A stretch of 5,342 nt of DNA from the NCBI GenBank assembly GCA_029287875.1, contig JARFQH010000030.1, positions 1 to 5,342 on the forward strand, given 5' to 3'. Source of the DNA: Desulfobacteraceae bacterium (GTDB lineage Bacteria; Desulfobacterota; Desulfobacteria; Desulfobacterales; SG8-13). This document shows positions 1 to 5,342 of the stretch, one piece after another. How positions within the stretch are numbered: the stretch's first letter is position 1; every line of letters begins with the position of its first letter. The notes under the pieces are model-generated. The model made no database searches. It saw only the letters and a list, made by a program, of their open reading frames with translations, and had not been told where the DNA came from. The position numbers and the translations under genes were made by a program.

Positions 1-321
1 GTGTTGGACTGGTCCTACAAAACCACATGTTGCGGTGCCAGCATCGGTATCGGTCGACGGGATATCCAGGAATCGCTTACCGCCCGGCTGTTGGAAAAAG
101 CACGACAAACCGGCGCCGAGGCCGTCGTGGTTTCCTGCCCGCTGTGCCAGGCCAACCTCGATCTCATGCAAAGAGACAGGACATCCGGGCACCTGCCGGT
201 TTTCTACTTTACGGAGTTGCTGCGCCTGGCATTCGAGGCTGAAAACGGATCTGCCGGGTGGTTCCGGATGCACATTGCCGATCCGGTACCCCTGTTGAGA
301 GCAAAGGACTTGCTGCGGTGA
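1..321 (+). CDS. hdrB: Heterodisulfide reductase subunit B-like protein (HdrB), C-terminal part only
   Basis: This is the last 106 codons of a gene whose 5' part lies before the window. The reading frame is open from base 1, and the GTG there is probably an internal valine. The sequence shows half of a cysteine-rich CCG domain: adjacent cysteines at codons 10-11 followed by Gly-Ala-Ser, then, 34 residues later, CPLC with cysteines at codons 46 and 49. In HdrB proteins such CCG modules bind non-cubane iron-sulfur clusters where a heterodisulfide or similar substrate is reduced. The end, with HIADPVPLLRAK, also looks like an HdrB C-terminus. The stop codon overlaps the hdrA GTG, so the product is expected to form a soluble complex with HdrA. 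In a bacterium without coenzymes M and B the true substrate is unknown. It could also be the C-terminus of an HdrD-like or HdrBC fusion, including BamD of class II benzoyl-CoA reductase; the window cannot decide. Confidence 0.88.
   Translation: MLDWSYKTTCCGASIGIGRRDIQESLTARLLEKARQTGAEAVVVSCPLCQANLDLMQRDRTSGHLPVFYFTELLRLAFEAENGSAGWFRMHIADPVPLLRAKDLLR
303..308 (+). promoter_or_regulatory. Ribosome binding site for hdrA, inside the end of hdrB
   Basis: AAAGGA lies nine bases before the GTG at 318, a normal Shine-Dalgarno distance. It supports that GTG over the in-frame ATG at 258, which has no comparable purine-rich site and would add 20 residues lying before the conserved dinucleotide-binding fold. 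Confidence 0.6.
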
Positions 322-3300
322 ATGGTCGAAATATAACGGAAGCCGACGCCGGCCATGCGATCGGACGGGTGATCGTCATCGGCGGCGGAATCGGCGGTAT
401 CCAATGTGCGCTCGACCTGGCCGACACCGGATTTTATGTCTACCTGCTCGACAAGACCCACACCCTGGGCGGGACCATGGCCGGCCTGGACAAGACCTTT
501 CCCACCAACGATTGTTCCACCTGCATGTTTTCCCCCAAGCTGGTTCAAGCGGCCGGCAATCCCAATATCGAGATCATCCCCTCCAGCCGCCTGTTGGACC
601 TTACGGGTGAACCGGGACGATTCACGGCCCGTGTCGAAAAACAGCCGCGCTTCATCAACGTTGACAAGTGTATTGCCTGCGGCCAGTGCGCGGAAAAGTG
701 CCCCAAGAAGGTGCCCGATGCATTCAACGGAGAGTTGGGGTTCCGCAAGGCGGCGTTTCTGACTTTTCCCCAGGCCGTTCCGTTGAAATACGCCCTGGAC
801 GCGGAACATTGCCTTTATCTGACCCGCAAGCGCTGCGGCCTGTGTCAGAAAATTTGCCCCACCGGGGCGGTCGAATTCGACCAGCAACCGGAAATGGTTG
901 ACCTCGAAGCCGGAGCCGTCGTGCTGTCGACCGGTTTCGAACCGGCGCTGACGGTTCGGGATGGAGAATACGGCTATGGTCGTTATCGCAATGTCGTCAC
1001 GTCGCTTCAATACGAACGCATGCTGTCCGCCACAGGACCTTATGCCGGGCATCTGCAGCGCCCATCGGACGGCCGGTTGCCGAAGAAGGTGGCCTGGATC
1101 CAGTGTGTGATGTCGCGGGATGCGGCCCGCAACCGGCCGTTTTGTTCATCGGTTTGCTGCATGCACGCCGCCAAACAGGCCGTGCTGACGCGTAGTCACG
1201 ACCCGGAGACGCAAACCGCCATCTACTTCATGGACATCCGGGCCCACGGCAAGGGGTTCGATGATTACATCGAACGCGCACGTCACGACCACGGCGTGCG
1301 GTACCAACGCTCCATGATCTCGCAGGTCTACCTGAATCCGGAAAACGAGAACCTGATCATCGAGACTTTCGACCATCACCTCAACCGCAAGGTGGAACAA
1401 GAATATGACCTTGTGGTGCTCTCAAGCGGCTTCAAACCCTCGAGCGGATCGAGCGCTCTGGTCAAGCGGCTGGGATTGACGACCAATCCTTTCGGCTTTC
1501 TGGCCGCCGACTACGACGAACCGGTGTCGACCTCGCGGGCCGCGATTTTCGTCTGCGGCGGCATCGAAGCGCCGAAGGACATCCCGGAGACCGTCATCCA
1601 GGCCGGTGCCGCTGCGGCGGAAGCGGCGGTGGTCATTCAAACCGGGCGCTATTCGGCCACCTTTTCCGCCGAGGCCATACCGGAAAGGGCCGCCGAGGGC
1701 CCACCCAGAATCGGCGTCTTCGTCTGCCACTGCGGGTCGAATATCGCCGGTGTGGTCGACATCCCGCAGCTGATGCAGCGGGTCGAGCGACTACCGAATG
1801 TGGCGTTGGCCACCGACTTCATGTTCACCTGTTCGGCCGAAACCCAGCCAAGGCTGATCGAGTTGATGCAAAAACACGAACTGAATCGCGTCGTGGTGGC
1901 CGCCTGCTCTCCGAAGACCCACGAACCGCTCTTCCAGGATACCCTCAGAAAGGCGGGCTTGAACCCGTATTTCTTTGAAATGGCCAATATCCGCAACCAG
2001 TGCTCGTGGATCCACAGCCAGCAGCCACAGCAAGCCACCGAGAAGTCTTTCCAACTGATCCGGGCGGGTGTTTCGCGGGCTCTGCGCCTGGAACCGCTGA
2101 CCGATCAGACCTATAGCGTGGATCCCCGGGCGCTGGTCATCGGCGGTGGACTGGCCGGCATGAGTGCCGCGCTGACCTTGGCGGACCAGGGATTTTCGGT
2201 CTGCCTGGCGGAAAAAGATACTCACCTGGGAGGATTTGCCCGGCATCTCACCGAAACCTTGGAGGGGGATTCGCCCCAAAAACTGGTTCGCACCCTTGGA
2301 GACAGGGTCCGGCGACATCCCCTGATATCGGTTTATCTGAAGAGCTGCCTAACCGCCCACCAGGGTCATCAGGGGAATTTTCGCGGGACTGTCGAAACAA
2401 AAGACGGCGGCAATCATGAAATCACTTACGGGGCCGTCATCGTGGCTACCGGCGGCCGGGCTTACGAACCGCGGGAATATCTTTACGCCGAGGACCGGCG
2501 CGTGCTCTCTCAGATCGAATTGTCCCGCCGGCTCAAGGAGGACCCGAAGTGGGCCCGAGGTCTCAAGCGGGTGGTCATGATTCAGTGCGTCGGTTCCCGC
2601 AACGAGGAATTCAGCTTTTGCAGCCGCGTCTGCTGCAGCGCTGCGGTCAAAAACAGCATTGCCATCAAAGAGATCAACCCTGATGTTCAGATCGTGATTC
2701 TCTATCGCGACCTGAGAACTTTTGGATTCAAGGAACTCTACTATTTAAAAGCCCGCCAGATGGGCGTGATGTTCTTTCGCTTCATTCCCGGGGATCAGCC
2801 CCGGGTATACAACGATAGCGCCGAAAAGCTGATCGTGGACTTTACCGACCGCAGTTCGCACCAGGATTTTCGGGTGGAATCCGACTTGGTGGTGCTCAGT
2901 TCCGGGATGCGCCCTCACGCCGGTGCCGACCAGATTGCGCCGGTCTTGAAACTGCCGCGCGCCCAAGAGGGCTTTTTTCTGGAAGCTCACGTCAAGCTGC
3001 AACCCCTGGAATTTGCCTCGCCCGGTATCTTCCTGGCCGGTCTCGCCCACAGCCCCAGGTTCATTCCCGAGGCCCTTGCCATGGCCAAAGGTGCGGCCCA
3101 GCAGGCCGCCAAGATTCTCTGCAAAGAGATAATGAGCACGCCGGCAACCGTGGCCGTCGTCGATCCCGACCTTTGCGCCGCCTGCCTGGCCTGCGTGCGA
3201 TCCTGCCCCTTTGCGGCACCCTTTATCACTTCCGAAGGGGTGTCTGAAATCCCCCCCGCCAAATGCCGTGGCTGCGGAATCTGTGTGGTCGAGTGCCCGG

Positions 3301-3371
3301 CCCGCGCCATCACCCTCAAACACTGCACCGATGAGCAGATTGAGGCCAAGATCGACGCCTTGCTCGAGTGA
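318..3371 (+). CDS. hdrA: HdrA-like iron-sulfur flavoprotein with two FAD domains (heterodisulfide reductase subunit A family)
   Basis: The product is about 1,017 residues, against roughly 650 for classical methanogen HdrA. Domains in order: first FAD fold with GGGIGG at 22-27; an N-D-C-S-T-C segment (Cys66, Cys69); an inserted ferredoxin-like module with Cys118, 121, 124, 128 and then Cys165, 173, 176, 180; the remaining FAD domain with CSSVCC at 276-281; an HdrA N-terminal-type domain from about 464 with FVCHCG (Cys470, Cys472), Cys505, Cys530 and Cys562; a second FAD fold with GGGLAG at 609-614 and CSRVCC at 768-773; and two C-terminal [4Fe-4S] motifs (Cys953/956/959/963 and Cys983/986/989/993). 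HdrA subunits pass electrons between a hydrogenase, NADH or formate module and HdrBC, and in characterised complexes their flavin bifurcates electrons. No signal peptide or membrane segment is seen, so it is cytoplasmic. The GTG start overlaps the hdrB stop. No mvhD- or flox-type partner follows. BamE-type HdrA homologues are an alternative. Family assignment is secure; the physiological pathway is not. Confidence 0.93.
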   Translation: MNGRNITEADAGHAIGRVIVIGGGIGGIQCALDLADTGFYVYLLDKTHTLGGTMAGLDKTFPTNDCSTCMFSPKLVQAAGNPNIEIIPSSRLLDLTGEPGRFTARVEKQPRFINVDKCIACGQCAEKCPKKVPDAFNGELGFRKAAFLTFPQAVPLKYALDAEHCLYLTRKRCGLCQKICPTGAVEFDQQPEMVDLEAGAVVLSTGFEPALTVRDGEYGYGRYRNVVTSLQYERMLSATGPYAGHLQRPSDGRLPKKVAWIQCVMSRDAARNRPFCSSVCCMHAAKQAVLTRSHDPETQTAIYFMDIRAHGKGFDDYIERARHDHGVRYQRSMISQVYLNPENENLIIETFDHHLNRKVEQEYDLVVLSSGFKPSSGSSALVKRLGLTTNPFGFLAADYDEPVSTSRAAIFVCGGIEAPKDIPETVIQAGAAAAEAAVVIQTGRYSATFSAEAIPERAAEGPPRIGVFVCHCGSNIAGVVDIPQLMQRVERLPNVALATDFMFTCSAETQPRLIELMQKHELNRVVVAACSPKTHEPLFQDTLRKAGLNPYFFEMANIRNQCSWIHSQQPQQATEKSFQLIRAGVSRALRLEPLTDQTYSVDPRALVIGGGLAGMSAALTLADQGFSVCLAEKDTHLGGFARHLTETLEGDSPQKLVRTLGDRVRRHPLISVYLKSCLTAHQGHQGNFRGTVETKDGGNHEITYGAVIVATGGRAYEPREYLYAEDRRVLSQIELSRRLKEDPKWARGLKRVVMIQCVGSRNEEFSFCSRVCCSAAVKNSIAIKEINPDVQIVILYRDLRTFGFKELYYLKARQMGVMFFRFIPGDQPRVYNDSAEKLIVDFTDRSSHQDFRVESDLVVLSSGMRPHAGADQIAPVLKLPRAQEGFFLEAHVKLQPLEFASPGIFLAGLAHSPRFIPEALAMAKGAAQQAAKILCKEIMSTPATVAVVDPDLCAACLACVRSCPFAAPFITSEGVSEIPPAKCRGCGICVVECPARAITLKHCTDEQIEAKIDALLE

Positions 3372-3372
3372 T

Positions 3373-3389
3373 GAGGGAGCCCCTCCCTT
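3373..3389 (+). terminator. GC-rich hairpin just after the hdrA stop (terminator-like, no U-tract)
   Basis: AGGGAG at 3374-3379 pairs perfectly with CTCCCT at 3383-3388 around a CCC loop, with one further G-T wobble outside. It begins two bases after the hdrA stop codon. A run of T does not follow, so it may stabilise the 3' end of the message or assist termination rather than act as a classical intrinsic terminator. Confidence 0.35.
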
Positions 3390-3415
3390 GAAATGAGATG
3401 AGGCGGTATTATATA
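3388..3415 (+). promoter_or_regulatory. Candidate sigma-70-type promoter in the spacer
   Basis: TTGAAA at 3388-3393 and TATATA at 3410-3415 are separated by 16 bases, a reasonable match to -35 and -10 boxes. Transcription would start near 3422 and run toward the decarboxylase with a leader of about 310 bases, unless it stops at the hairpin around 3485-3506. The call rests only on consensus similarity in AT-rich DNA, where chance matches are frequent. Confidence 0.25.
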
Positions 3416-3484
3416 GTGCATATTCACGCATAGTTTGTTTTGTCTATTGTCGACCGCTGCCCGATACTTCAAGCTTGGGTACAT

Positions 3485-3515
3485 AACACTGTATATCGGC
3501 AGTGTTGGTTTAGGT
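3485..3515 (+). terminator. Inverted repeat followed by T-rich sequence, possible rho-independent terminator
   Basis: AACACTG at 3485-3491 pairs perfectly with CAGTGTT at 3500-3506 across an eight-base loop. The following bases are T-rich but interrupted by G. The stem is only 7 bp and not GC-rich, so termination would be weak. It could end the hdr transcript about 115-130 bases after the hdrA stop, end a short RNA from the promoter candidate near 3388, or be an operator-like palindrome. Confidence 0.35.
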
Positions 3516-3541
3516 TTTGGATTTCAGGGCTTACCCGCCCG

Positions 3542-3642
3542 CCCATAATTCCAAATACCAAAATACAAGCACCAAAATACAAATAAATTCTAAATTACAC
3601 TATCCAAATCTCAAATAAAATCAAAAACCAATAATACTCATT
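3542..3642. repeat. G-depleted A/C/T block with degenerate CAAAT-type short repeats
   Basis: Across about 100 bases the + strand has a single G (at 3569). The block is assembled from variants of CAAAT and CCAAAATAC. The 12-mer ACCAAAATACAA occurs twice, at 3557-3568 and 3571-3582, with a 14-base period. CAAAT itself occurs at 3552, 3580, 3605 and 3612. The spacing is irregular, there are no spacers of constant length, and no terminal inverted repeats are visible, so neither a CRISPR array nor a simple transposon remnant fits. It resembles degenerate intergenic repeats that I associate with some Desulfobacterota and environmental genomes; that association is from memory and untested. Confidence 0.55.
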
Positions 3643-3667
3643 GGCAACCCCCCCAGTTTTGCCGGGG
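3643..3667 (+). other. C-tract with two alternative hairpins
   Basis: GGCAA at 3643-3647 can pair with TTGCC at 3659-3663, placing a run of seven C in the loop. Alternatively part of the C run can pair with GGGG at 3664-3667, which would enclose TTGCC. The two structures exclude each other. The stems are short (4-5 bp). The element lies only about 70 bases before the decarboxylase start and upstream of the TTGACA box, so it would be in a leader RNA only if transcription begins further upstream. Confidence 0.25.
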
Positions 3668-3680
3668 AGACTACCAGAGT

Positions 3681-3706
3681 TTGACAGTTCCAGAAGCTAA
3701 TAAATA
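3681..3706 (+). promoter_or_regulatory. Candidate promoter for the decarboxylase gene
   Basis: A perfect TTGACA -35 box lies at 3681-3686. The best -10-like sequence is TAAATA at 3701-3706, but the gap is only 14 bases; at a 17-base gap the sequence (ATACCT) is poor. A start site near 3713 would leave a short leader ending in the ribosome binding site at 3721-3726, which fits the TTG at 3736 better than the one at 3715. Confidence 0.35.
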
Positions 3707-3720
3707 CCTGAGACTTGGAA

Positions 3721-3726
3721 AAGGAG
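3721..3726 (+). promoter_or_regulatory. Ribosome binding site that decides the decarboxylase start
   Basis: AAGGAG, within the purine run 3718-3727, is nine bases before TTG at 3736. The earlier in-frame TTG at 3715 would place this strong site inside the coding region and has no comparable site before it. The later start also begins directly at the conserved MRKLLESAAE-like N-terminus. Confidence 0.65.
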
Positions 3727-3735
3727 ACCGATAAA

Positions 3736-5088
3736 TTGAGGAAATTGCTGGAATCCGCAGCCGAGGCGGCTATCCAATACCTGGAGAAGATCGACGCACG
3801 AAAGGTAGCACCGGCCGCAGAAGCCGTCGATAATCTCGACCTTTTTCGTGAGTCGCTGCCGGAAACAACGGCAGCGCCTGAAACGGTGTTAAAAATTTTG
3901 AATGAACACGGATCACCCGCTACGATGGCAATGGCCGGTCCCCGCTTCTTCGGCTTTGTTATCGGTGGTGCTCTTCCCGTTTCTTTAGCCGCGAACTGGT
4001 TGGCAGCCGCATGGGATCAAAACAGCGCATTATATCAGGTGACACCTGCAACCGCTGTTTTGGAAGAGGTGGCGATCGAGTGGCTCGTCGACCTTTTCAA
4101 GTTGCCCCGCGGAACCGGCGGCGCTTTTGTTACCGGTGCCACCGTGGCCAACTTCACTGCCTTGGCCGCGGCCCGGCACGCGGTTCTCGCAAGGTCGGAC
4201 TGGAATGTCGAGGCCGATGGGTTGTTCGGTGCGCCTCCCGTTACCGTGGTGGTCAGTGAAGAGTCTCATCCCACGCTCTTCAAGTCACTGGGGATGCTTG
4301 GACTCGGCCGCAGCCGCTTCGTCAAGGTCGCGGTCGATCGTCAGGGGCGGATGAGAGCCGATGCACTTCCCCCCATTTCCGGCCCGACGATCATCTGTAC
4401 CCAGGCCGGCAATGTCAACACCGGCTCTTTCGATCCGATCGGCGACATCTGCGATATCGCTCACCGCAGTGGGGCATGGGTGCATGTCGATGGCGCATTC
4501 GGCCTTTGGGCCTCTGCTTCGCCAGTGCTTTGTCATCTGACAGAAGGCGCTGAAAAGGCCGATTCTTGGGCCACCGATGGTCATAAATGGCTCAATGTGC
4601 CTTATGACAGCGGAATTGCGCTCGTGTGCGACCCGCACCCTCTTAAGGCGGCAATGGCTATCACCGCGGAGTATCTGCCGACATCGGCCCCCCACAGGAA
4701 TCCGTCGGACTTTACACCGGAGCTATCCCGCAGAGCGCGTGGTATCGAGGTCTGGGCCGCATTGCGGCATCTCGGTCGAGGAGGTGTTGCCGATATGATA
4801 GAGCGGTGCTGCCGCCATGCGAGGCGTTTTGCAGACGGGTTCAACTCGTCGGGATATCGTGTGCTGAACAATGTCGTTTTGAACCAGGTCCTGGTCTCTT
4901 TCGGTAATCCGGAAAAGACAAAAAAAGTCATTGCCGGCATCCAGCAAGACGGCACGTGCTACTGCGGCGGCACGGTGTGGCAGGGGCAAGAGGCGATACG
5001 GATCAGTGTTTCATCCTGGGCAACAACCGAAGAGGATGTGGAGAAAAGTTTGACGGCGATGCTCAGGATAGCCGACAACATCGAGTGA
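3736..5088 (+). CDS. Pyridoxal-phosphate-dependent group II decarboxylase (aromatic-L-amino-acid decarboxylase-like)
   Basis: The protein is 450 residues (457 if TTG at 3715 were used), slightly shorter than animal aromatic amino acid decarboxylases. Fold type I PLP signatures are in order: a GGAFVTGATVANF phosphate-binding segment at 128-140, His178 in SEESHP (the expected ring-stacking histidine), HVDGAFG with Asp252 (pairs with the PLP pyridine nitrogen), and DGHKW with Lys284 as the Schiff-base lysine. The C-terminus carries a GTCYCGG segment (Cys408, Cys410) and an RISVSSWATT motif. The family removes the alpha-carboxylate from amino acids to give amines. The substrate cannot be read: aromatic amino acids, histidine, glutamate/aspartate and others are all handled by relatives. 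At the place where mammalian enzymes have a catalytic loop tyrosine, this protein appears to have Phe326 and a loop about three residues shorter. It is cytoplasmic by absence of a signal or membrane segments. A membrane protein gene follows 36 bases later, probably in the same transcript. Confidence 0.9.
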   Translation: MRKLLESAAEAAIQYLEKIDARKVAPAAEAVDNLDLFRESLPETTAAPETVLKILNEHGSPATMAMAGPRFFGFVIGGALPVSLAANWLAAAWDQNSALYQVTPATAVLEEVAIEWLVDLFKLPRGTGGAFVTGATVANFTALAAARHAVLARSDWNVEADGLFGAPPVTVVVSEESHPTLFKSLGMLGLGRSRFVKVAVDRQGRMRADALPPISGPTIICTQAGNVNTGSFDPIGDICDIAHRSGAWVHVDGAFGLWASASPVLCHLTEGAEKADSWATDGHKWLNVPYDSGIALVCDPHPLKAAMAITAEYLPTSAPHRNPSDFTPELSRRARGIEVWAALRHLGRGGVADMIERCCRHARRFADGFNSSGYRVLNNVVLNQVLVSFGNPEKTKKVIAGIQQDGTCYCGGTVWQGQEAIRISVSSWATTEEDVEKSLTAMLRIADNIE

Positions 5089-5096
5089 ACCTATCA

Positions 5097-5116
5097 TTCC
5101 AATTCGGTGATTGGGG
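5097..5116 (+). other. Small hairpin between the decarboxylase and the next gene
   Basis: CCAAT at 5099-5103 pairs with ATTGG at 5110-5114, with possible G-T wobbles outside. The 3' arm runs into the GGGGG at 5113-5117 that would serve as ribosome binding site for the ATG at 5125. No T-run follows, so it does not look like a terminator. It might slightly mask that site, or be meaningless. Confidence 0.2.
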
Positions 5117-5124
5117 GTCAGGCG

Positions 5125-5342
5125 ATGAATCGGGTTTACGGTATGCAAAAGGAGTTGGACGATATGGTTCAGGAGACGCAAATGGTGTTACAGAGATCAA
5201 AAGGCCAGAGGGTAGGATTATACAAAACGGCCATCCTGCTGTCTCAAATCACCGTCTTCTACAATCTGCTGGAAGGGCTCGTATCCGTATTTCTCGGCCT
5301 CGAAGATGAGACCCTATCCCTGCTCGGTTTCGGAATCGATTC
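5125..5342 (+). CDS. Cation diffusion facilitator-related membrane protein, N-terminal part (cut by window end)
   Basis: Seventy-two codons are visible before the window ends. After a hydrophilic N-terminus (1-34) comes a hydrophobic first membrane segment at about 35-59 containing N-L-L-E-G-L-V-S, then an acidic turn GLEDETL and the beginning of a second segment ending GFGID. This pattern matches the first helices of cation-diffusion-facilitator relatives, which export divalent metals across the inner membrane by proton exchange. In classical members two aspartates spaced D-x-x-x-D at this point bind metal; here only the second is present (Asp72) and the first appears to be Gly68, so metal transport is uncertain. 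The start is ambiguous: ATG at 5125 is preceded by GGGGG seven bases upstream, while ATG at 5164 has a better AAGGAG nine bases upstream and would still retain both membrane segments. It lies 36 bases after the decarboxylase and is probably co-transcribed. Confidence 0.65.
   Translation, partial: MNRVYGMQKELDDMVQETQMVLQRSKGQRVGLYKTAILLSQITVFYNLLEGLVSVFLGLEDETLSLLGFGID
5149..5154 (+). promoter_or_regulatory. Ribosome binding site for an alternative downstream start of the membrane protein
   Basis: AAGGAG sits nine bases before the in-frame ATG at 5164, the same geometry as used by the decarboxylase gene. If it is the real site, the protein begins MVQETQMV and loses 13 residues compared with the ATG at 5125. 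Confidence 0.4.

Larger units (their letters stand above)
3372..3735. other. Intergenic region between the hdr cluster and the decarboxylase gene
   Basis: No credible gene is seen here on either strand; open frames entering from hdrA on the minus strand are antisense shadows. From left to right it holds a GC-rich hairpin directly after hdrA, a candidate promoter, a 7-bp inverted repeat followed by T-rich sequence, a G-depleted A/C/T block with short direct repeats, a C-tract with possible alternative pairings, and a TTGACA box with a ribosome binding site just before the next gene. The abrupt fall in GC content compared with the flanking genes agrees with non-coding sequence. Confidence 0.75.

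Noticed and set aside
258..317. N-terminal extension of HdrA from ATG 258
   Set aside because: It would overlap hdrB by more than 60 bases, has no good ribosome binding site, and adds residues before the conserved FAD fold with no family resemblance.
204..1052. Long minus-strand open frame (282 codons) opposite hdrB/hdrA
   Set aside because: It is antisense to a strongly supported, motif-rich hdrA frame and its translation has no recognisable domain. Long antisense frames are expected in GC-rich genes.
2745..3484. Overlapping minus-strand open frames reaching from the spacer into the 3' end of hdrA
   Set aside because: They lie opposite the C-terminal ferredoxin motifs of HdrA, show low-complexity Gly/Ala/Arg-rich translations, and no conserved domain is recognisable.
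3542..3642. CRISPR array or transposon remnant in the AT-rich block
   Set aside because: Repeat units are short, degenerate and irregularly spaced, there are no unique spacers of constant length, and no terminal inverted repeats or transposase fragments are present.
3372..3735. Riboswitch or tRNA in the spacer
   Set aside because: No cloverleaf with a T-loop GTTCGA-type motif and no known riboswitch core was recognised; only short hairpins are visible.
4956..5309. Plus-strand open frame (117 codons) bridging the decarboxylase end and the membrane protein start
   Set aside because: It is in a different frame from both genes, and its Gly/Arg-rich translation lacks recognisable motifs. The 5125 frame gives a clear membrane-protein pattern instead.

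Overview
The window shows the end of one gene cluster, an intergenic spacer of about 360 bases, and the start of a second cluster. All genes are on the + strand. Coding regions are moderately GC-rich and the spacer is in places very AT-rich. The left genes encode heterodisulfide reductase-type (Hdr) electron-transfer subunits. A double-FAD HdrA of about 1,017 residues is characteristic of anaerobes, particularly sulfate-reducing or syntrophic Desulfobacterota (former Deltaproteobacteria). That assignment is inferred from gene content alone; there is no rRNA or other taxonomic marker here.

Region 1 (1-3371) holds the 3' end of an hdrB-like gene (cysteine-rich CCG domain) and a complete hdrA. 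The hdrA GTG start overlaps the hdrB stop (GTGA), so the two are probably translationally coupled subunits of one soluble complex. HdrB-type subunits carry non-cubane iron-sulfur clusters on which disulfide-like substrates are reduced. HdrA-type subunits carry the flavin and the [4Fe-4S] wires, and are the site of flavin-based electron bifurcation in characterised complexes. This HdrA has an enlarged layout: FAD domain with inserted ferredoxin-like module, then HdrA N-terminal domain, second FAD domain, and two C-terminal [4Fe-4S] motifs. The electron donor and acceptor cannot be read from the window. No mvhD, flox or hydrogenase gene follows hdrA.

Region 2 (3372-3735) is non-coding. It has a GC-rich hairpin just after hdrA, a possible promoter, a 7-bp hairpin followed by T-rich sequence, a block of about 100 bases almost free of G and built from degenerate CAAAT/CCAAAATAC units, a C-tract with two mutually exclusive pairings, and a TTGACA box shortly before the next gene.

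Region 3 (3736-5342) holds a complete PLP-dependent group II (aromatic-amino-acid-type) decarboxylase of 450 residues, with a TTG start decided by a good ribosome binding site. After 36 bases comes the 5' end of a membrane protein related to cation diffusion facilitators, cut by the window edge. These two are probably co-transcribed; their substrates are unknown. No clear-cut new system is visible. The most notable items are the rearranged double HdrA, the G-depleted repeat block, and family-atypical residues in the decarboxylase and the transporter-like protein.
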